Shown piece by piece: positions 7,380 through 11,828 of a stretch of DNA of 11,828 bases (position 1 is its first letter; every line of letters starts with the position of its first letter). Position numbers and translations under genes: made by a program. Source of the stretch: Euperipatoides rowelli (lineage: Eukaryota; Onychophora; Udeonychophora; Euonychophora; Peripatopsidae); assembly GCA_003024985.2 (NCBI GenBank), contig PXIH01S0024317.1; one strand, given 5' to 3'. Below the pieces are notes generated by a model. That model worked only from the letters and a program-made list of their open reading frames with translations. It did no database searches and had not been told where the DNA came from.

Positions 7380-8350
7380 CTAATAATACATCATTACAAT
7401 ACATCATTATATTTTGACAAGCCACTTGATAATAGAATTAGTATGTAAAGGTAATTATAAAGTTAAGGAGTGTTATGTCTTTTTAAAGGGTACGTTTATT
7501 ATGAGTTTTAATATATTAAACATTTATATTAAAGGTAGAAACCATTTTTAACAATAGATTAATGAATATTTTTTTTTTTATTTGGGGGAGGGGACAATTA
7601 TGATCCCAATAATATGTTCATACTGATAAAATGATTTTCTATGTCATGTTTTGCATGATTGTGGTGGTTTCATGTTATTATGAAGCCTCAGATACGGAGA
7701 AGAGCTGACATTATCTTTATAATTTTACATTTTAAGTGATTTTTAAGAATAAAAAATGAGAACTTATTTATTATATTTAAAATATAAATATTTTTTAAAA
7801 AAATATTTTTTAAATATTTATCAGGTGAATAAATATTTTTTTTAAGAATTGAAGAAAATCTGGGTAAAATATATCAAACATATACTGCATATGAAATCAC
7901 TGAACCACTGTAGGTTTTTTTTTAAATTATTATTTGTTATAGTTTAACATTTTTGCAGTACACCTACTCTACATCTTGCATTCTAATAATAAAGATAAAA
8001 TATACTTGTCCCAGAATTCTTTGCAAAATGGTTTAAAATATTTGTATTGCTTGGGGGAAAAAATTGTAATATGTATATGTGTGAATAGAATAGCTAAACT
8101 TATTTGTAATAAATAAAAAAAGGAGAGGGGGAGGTAAGCAAAATTTATGAAAAGTGTCTGTACAACAAACTTTTCCACACAGATTACTAAAAAGGCAATC
8201 ACTGATTGGTTAACTGAAGGAAATAATATAAAAAAGATTAAAAAATGATTAAGTACATTTATTTAATTTAGGGTTAGTGTATAGTTATTAATTAAACTAA
8301 ATTGTGTAGAGTTTAGCATTGGGCTGAACCTTGCCAAACCTGATTGATTG
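7380..8350. other. AT-rich non-coding stretch
   Basis: No gene was recognised. Noted structure: a T-run with GGGGGAGGGG (about 7569-7592), and an AT-rich near-palindrome around 7777-7850 built from AAATATTTTTT and its reverse complement. An open minus-strand stretch at 8202-7969 is hydrophobic only because of its T/A-rich composition and is not taken as a gene. Confidence 0.5.
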
Positions 8351-8352
8351 TT

Positions 8353-8379
8353 TTTCTAGATTAGCTTGCAATCTAGAAA
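8353..8379. repeat. perfect 10-bp hairpin
   Basis: TTTCTAGATT (8353-8362) and AATCTAGAAA (8370-8379) form a perfect stem with the 7-nt loop AGCTTGC. No U-run or coding context suggests a role. Confidence 0.75.
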
Positions 8380-8713
8380 CTATTAATTATGTTACTAGTA
8401 GAATAAAATTTACTACATTTGAAAATTTGATTCAAGATTCATTCACTAGAGCACCAAAGTTTAATAAATATCTATTTTCATATTGACAGTGATTATTATT
8501 GTTCTGATTTTCAATTTATTTGTTTCTGTCATGTTTATTTAATTATTTTGTTAATATTTATAAACGTTTAACTGTAGATTAATTCAAGCATAATACTACT
8601 ATATACCGAAATATCAAAAGGGATAAAAACCTTTTTTTTTTTTTTTAATAGAACAAATAATCACCAAAAATTTTGGGGTAATAAATTAAAAGCGTGTTTA
8701 TGTAAAGGGGGTA

Positions 8714-9180
8714 GGATAAATAATTTTATTTCAACCGTGAGAATAAGTCATGAACTTAAACCAAAGTTAGACTTGTGTGAATTTAATTTTAAGCAGATAA
8801 TATATTCGAAAAGAGATGGAGAGAGGGTTATCCTTTTTGAAATATTGTATTCCTGCTTACTAAAGATAAAACGAATGTTTGGCCGATTAAGCCATACCAA
8901 TCAAAGTGTATCCTTTCCTGGCAGTAACTATTATACTATCCTTGCTGTCTTCTTTTTATTTTTCATTTATTTAATAAATTGAGTTAAATTAAAAATTATC
9001 TTGATGTTATCCATCCTTGTGAATTGATGAAGACACTTGGAGCTAATGAACAGAAGATACATGGTCATCTTGTAATGATTTCGACATCTATTAACATGAG
9101 TCAATTGATGGCCAGGAGGGATCCAAAGGTTAAGACATCTAGTAATGGATTACTGATTCACTGAGTGGAGAAAATGTCTT
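8714..9180 (+). other. segment of higher sequence complexity, possible exonic remnant
   Basis: This part has fewer homopolymers and more G+C than its surroundings. The plus strand is open at 8737-8982 (81 codons, no ATG at the left end, hydrophobic C-terminal end) and again at 8988-9164 (about 58 codons, with an internal ATG at 9027, reading MKTLGANEQKIHGHLV). Neither translation resembles a family I know and no good splice signals were seen. It could be a decayed exon, a conserved non-coding element or chance. Confidence 0.15.
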
Positions 9181-9404
9181 AGCTAAAGAAAAGAAACATG
9201 GAAATAAAATAGAAAATAATTTATGTTCACTAAACTCTTATTTCATTTTTATACAACCATATAATGTTTGTTTGCTATCTTTTATTTAAATTTTCTTCCA
9301 GTTTAAATGTTGAGGATTATATATAAAATATTAGACGACTAAAATAATTGGGAAAATAGTATATTAGATTAATTTATTGTAAAGTTAACTTGATATCAGA
9401 AATA

Positions 9405-9521
9405 GGACTCTTCAAGTTAAATTTCTACCCCAAAACTATATTTGGGACTCAAGATTTCTGCCCTAGAAATTATATTTGGAGATACGACTATTCACTTAAA
9501 ATTTCTAACAAAAGTTATATT
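9405..9521 (+). repeat. degenerate tandem repeat, three units
   Basis: Three diverged units follow one another: 9405-9443, 9444-9477 and 9478-9521. Each has a GA-C-T-C/A-like start, an A-rich stretch, ATTTCT, and an end AA-(A/G)-(C/T)TATATT. The length varies between 34 and 44 by indels, so it is an old minisatellite-like array. Confidence 0.5.
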
Positions 9522-9553
9522 GACTGTTACAATTCCACAACTGATATATATAT

Positions 9554-9554
9554 N
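9554..9554. other. ambiguous base (N)
   Basis: A single N lies between a TA dinucleotide run (9544-9553) and a T-run. This is probably an unresolved base call at a simple-sequence junction, not a real feature. Confidence 0.9.
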
Positions 9555-9798
9555 TTTTTCTTTTTATAATTTCTGTATTCAAAATCTAAAGCTTGGTAAG
9601 TAACATTTTGGGTGTGAATAAATACCACTAGTCAGAAGTAGCCTATTTTAATTTGGAATAGGGGTAGCTTTTTTTTTATAGTTCCCTTATTCATTTTAGA
9701 AAATAACTATTTACTGTTACAGATAATAATTCATTTAAATTACTTAGGAAAATGATATGAATAAAACCCCAAAACTTTATGACGTAAATAAATAATAT

Positions 9799-9828
9799 AC
9801 TGTACAGTGTACTGTGTACATACAGTAC
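9799..9828. repeat. palindrome plus GTAC hairpin
   Basis: ACTGTACAGT (9799-9808) is a perfect 10-bp palindrome. It is followed at once by GTACTGT-GTACAT-ACAGTAC (9809-9828), a 7-bp stem with a 6-nt loop. GTAC is repeated through the structure. Confidence 0.7.
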
Positions 9829-11260
9829 CTGCCAACTTTTATCATTTATTCTCAAATTTATGAATTTCTTTTACAATATTATAAACCTATTATTGTTATT
9901 TTTTTATAAATATTTTATCCTTTTTATCTCTTACCCTAAAACTTTTTGATATAAAAATTAAATGGATAAAGTATTTATTATAAATAGTTTGAAATAATTT
10001 ATTGAGTTTATAAACATATTGTTATACAGAGTTGAGAAATTGGTAGAAAACATTAAAGCTCTAGAATAACCATTGATGTCTATAAATACAATGGGTAACA
10101 TTTTAAAAAATGCTGTTTCTTTGGTCATTTTCACCCATCTTTTCTTCTGTTTCTAGAACAATTTTTATTGTTTAAATTAACTTCCTAATAAAATGATCAA
10201 CCTATACAAAAACATTTTCTTTTAGGAATCATATATTTGCTGCCGTTATTTTATTTGGGTAATGCAATAAATTTGAGATAGACATTTACCGGTACTTATA
10301 ATATTAGACTAGAATTTACATTATCTTAGAAGATTTATTCACCATATTAATGGTTCTGTGTAAAACCAGAAAATTTTAGTGAAAGTTGATCTTACAATGT
10401 CATGATTAACTTCTCATATTTGCTTAGTATGTAAATAAATTTAGTTTGCTAGCAAATTGATATTTTTGTAAATCTAATAAGTGTCTGGGCTAATCTAATA
10501 TTTTAATGTAACTAATATTAATTAACATTTATGATAAATAAATTATGAAGATTTTGATTTAATTGGCAGTTGTATCTGACTATTCTTTGAATTTCGAGAA
10601 CATACCCATCTCTAGGGTAATTTGGTAGACAATATTTTTTTTAGTTATTCCTTATGTTATGATGTTTCATTTAAATAAGACTTTTTTTTTTTTGTAAAAT
10701 TGAAAATTTCCCATTGTTTTTTTTTTTAATTTTTTTTAATATTTTTATTGGCATATTTTTTTTTTTTTTTTTTTTAATGTACAAGAAACATGAACTTATA
10801 TGTAACTTTCCTCATGATGTTTTTACAAAGTAAAATGATCTTAAGAATTTACTTTGTAAGTGAAGTTATAAATAATATAAGGTCATGTTTCTCTTATTTA
10901 TTTATCACTAATGATAGTTTCTGTCTCTAATGGATTTTTTTAAAGTAAATATAATTGCTATATAAAAGTTAATTAAATAAATAATATTGTAATTAATATA
11001 ATTGTCAATTTTTCAGATTATGAAAAAATTACTACAGTTTTAAAAATTGTATTTTACTGGTTTTCTTTTAATTACAAATGTCATTTAAAGGTCACACAAA
11101 ATTGTTTTTTTTTATTATGAATCCATTTCATAGAAAATTATTAAAAAAATCATTCCACTTGGTTAAAAAAAAAATTAAAGTTATTTAAAAATGAAATTTA
11201 ATAAATAGGTTTACATAGGTCATATAAACTAGCCATTGGGTCAGAGAGTATTTTGTGACA
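9829..11260. other. AT-rich non-coding stretch with long T-runs
   Basis: No gene or RNA was recognised. There are long T-runs at about 10681-10693, 10717-10728 and 10758-10775. The composition is as expected for an intron or intergenic DNA. Confidence 0.5.
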
Positions 11261-11377
11261 TCATCAAAAGAAACCCCTAGCATGAAATGAGCAATGTTTC
11301 ATGGCATAGAAACAACCCAAATGAACCATGTTTCGGTCAACTTCAGTTCTTTGTGTTTATTTATTTTTAATAACTAG

Positions 11378-11558
11378 ACTATTTAATTTAACTCATTATG
11401 GATGGCAAAGATATTCTAACTATACAATACCAATAGTGATAATTCCTTACCACATTGAACCCTTAGCAGGGGAAGATAGTGTCGGAGCATCATCTTCTGA
11501 TTGGACCGTAAATATGGATGAACACGAGAGACACACTCACATAGACTGGTTGATTTAA
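11378..11558 (+). CDS. candidate 3' terminal exon of an unknown gene
   Basis: The plus strand is open from 11328 to TAA at 11556-11558. From about 11395 the base composition rises well above the surrounding AT-rich DNA and drops back exactly at the stop codon, as a real coding end would. The translation is mixed and polar (SVGASSSDWTVNMDEHERH, ending HIDWLI). Possible splice acceptors are TTTAATAACTAG ending at 11377, preceded by a T-rich tract, and ACCAATAG ending at 11433, with a branch-like TTCTAAC about 20 nt upstream. An ATTAAA poly-A-like signal lies at 11590-11595. I do not recognise the protein. It could be chance, since only about 60 codons are involved and the upstream exons would lie far away. 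Confidence 0.3.
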
Positions 11559-11676
11559 CTTAATCTTATATAATCATATTTATAAATTAATTAAACATAT
11601 TTAAATGAAGAATATCAGTTTGAAGCATTAAAAATTTGATGTACTAAAAGTAAAAATTATTTGTATACAGTACGGT

Positions 11677-11828
11677 CAGGGCCGTACCGTGCTATGATAC
11701 AGAGATGCGACTGCATCAGGCGGCACCGTAAAAGGGCGGCATAACATAAGCAGTGAAATCAAAATACAATTTGAACCATTCAATAATTAAAAATCTTTAC
11801 GCAATGCTTTTCTCAGGCAGCAACGTAA
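11677..11828 (+). mobile_element. possible hAT-like element, left end, cut by the window edge
   Basis: CAGGGCCGTACCG at 11677 has the CAGGG start common among hAT termini, and G+C content rises abruptly from this point. Inside are GGCGGCA twice (11719-11725 and 11735-11741), a GATGC-GACT-GCATC hairpin (11704-11717), and CAGGCGGCACCGTAA (11717-11731), nearly repeated as CAGGCAGCAACGTAA (11814-11828, 13 of 15). The right end and target duplication are outside the window, so class and border are inferred. Confidence 0.35.

Noticed and set aside
7969-8202. 77-codon hydrophobic open frame on the minus strand
   Set aside because: The hydrophobic residues follow from T-rich codons. No start context, splice signals or known motif were found.
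1-11828. CRISPR arrays, bacterial operons, rRNA or complete tRNA genes
   Set aside because: None is visible. Composition, repeats and lack of dense coding point to an animal nuclear genome.

Overview
The window is eukaryotic, almost certainly metazoan, nuclear DNA. It is strongly AT-rich (roughly 70-75% by eye), has long poly-A/T tracts, few CpG dinucleotides, no operon-like coding and no intact gene. Most of it is intergenic or intronic sequence filled with decayed mobile elements. Dispersed GTAC-type motifs and hAT-like repeats would fit a marine invertebrate, but the species cannot be named from the sequence. There is one ambiguous base (N) at 9554.

Left part (1 to about 2655, minus strand): the 5' half of a broken LTR retrotransposon, cut by the window edge. 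Reading leftwards on the minus strand there is a possible 5' LTR (about 2655-2418), a non-coding leader, a gag pseudogene (1580 to 173) with a Ty3/Gypsy-like capsid stretch and three CCHC zinc knuckles, and then the start of pol, ending at a retropepsin active-site motif DNGS on the edge. Between gag and pol lies a textbook -1 frameshift arrangement: U UUA AAC in phase with gag, a gag stop two codons later, a 5-nt spacer, an 8-bp stem and possible pseudoknot pairing. The gag frame is broken about seven times, and one break coincides with a perfect 16-bp fold-back.

Middle part (2656 to about 9000): no recognisable gene. It holds a GC-rich patch with nested inverted repeats (2740-2900), a hAT-like terminus with iterated TGTACCA motifs (about 4189-4252), a 202-bp inverted-repeat unit (4310-4511), T/G homopolymer tracts (5100-5450), a clear 347-bp hAT-type MITE with near-identical 8-bp target duplications (6692-7038), and a second decayed inverted-repeat element (about 7158-7376).

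Right part (9000-11828): mostly AT-rich DNA with a degenerate three-unit tandem repeat (9405-9521) and a compact GTAC hairpin (9799-9828). Near the end is a GC-raised open segment whose composition shift stops exactly at a stop codon (11378-11558), a candidate 3' terminal exon of an unknown gene. The last 150 bases look like the start of another hAT-like element, cut by the window edge.

The elements look like independent insertions rather than parts of one system. The observation of most interest is the preserved frameshift signal in an otherwise badly decayed retroelement.
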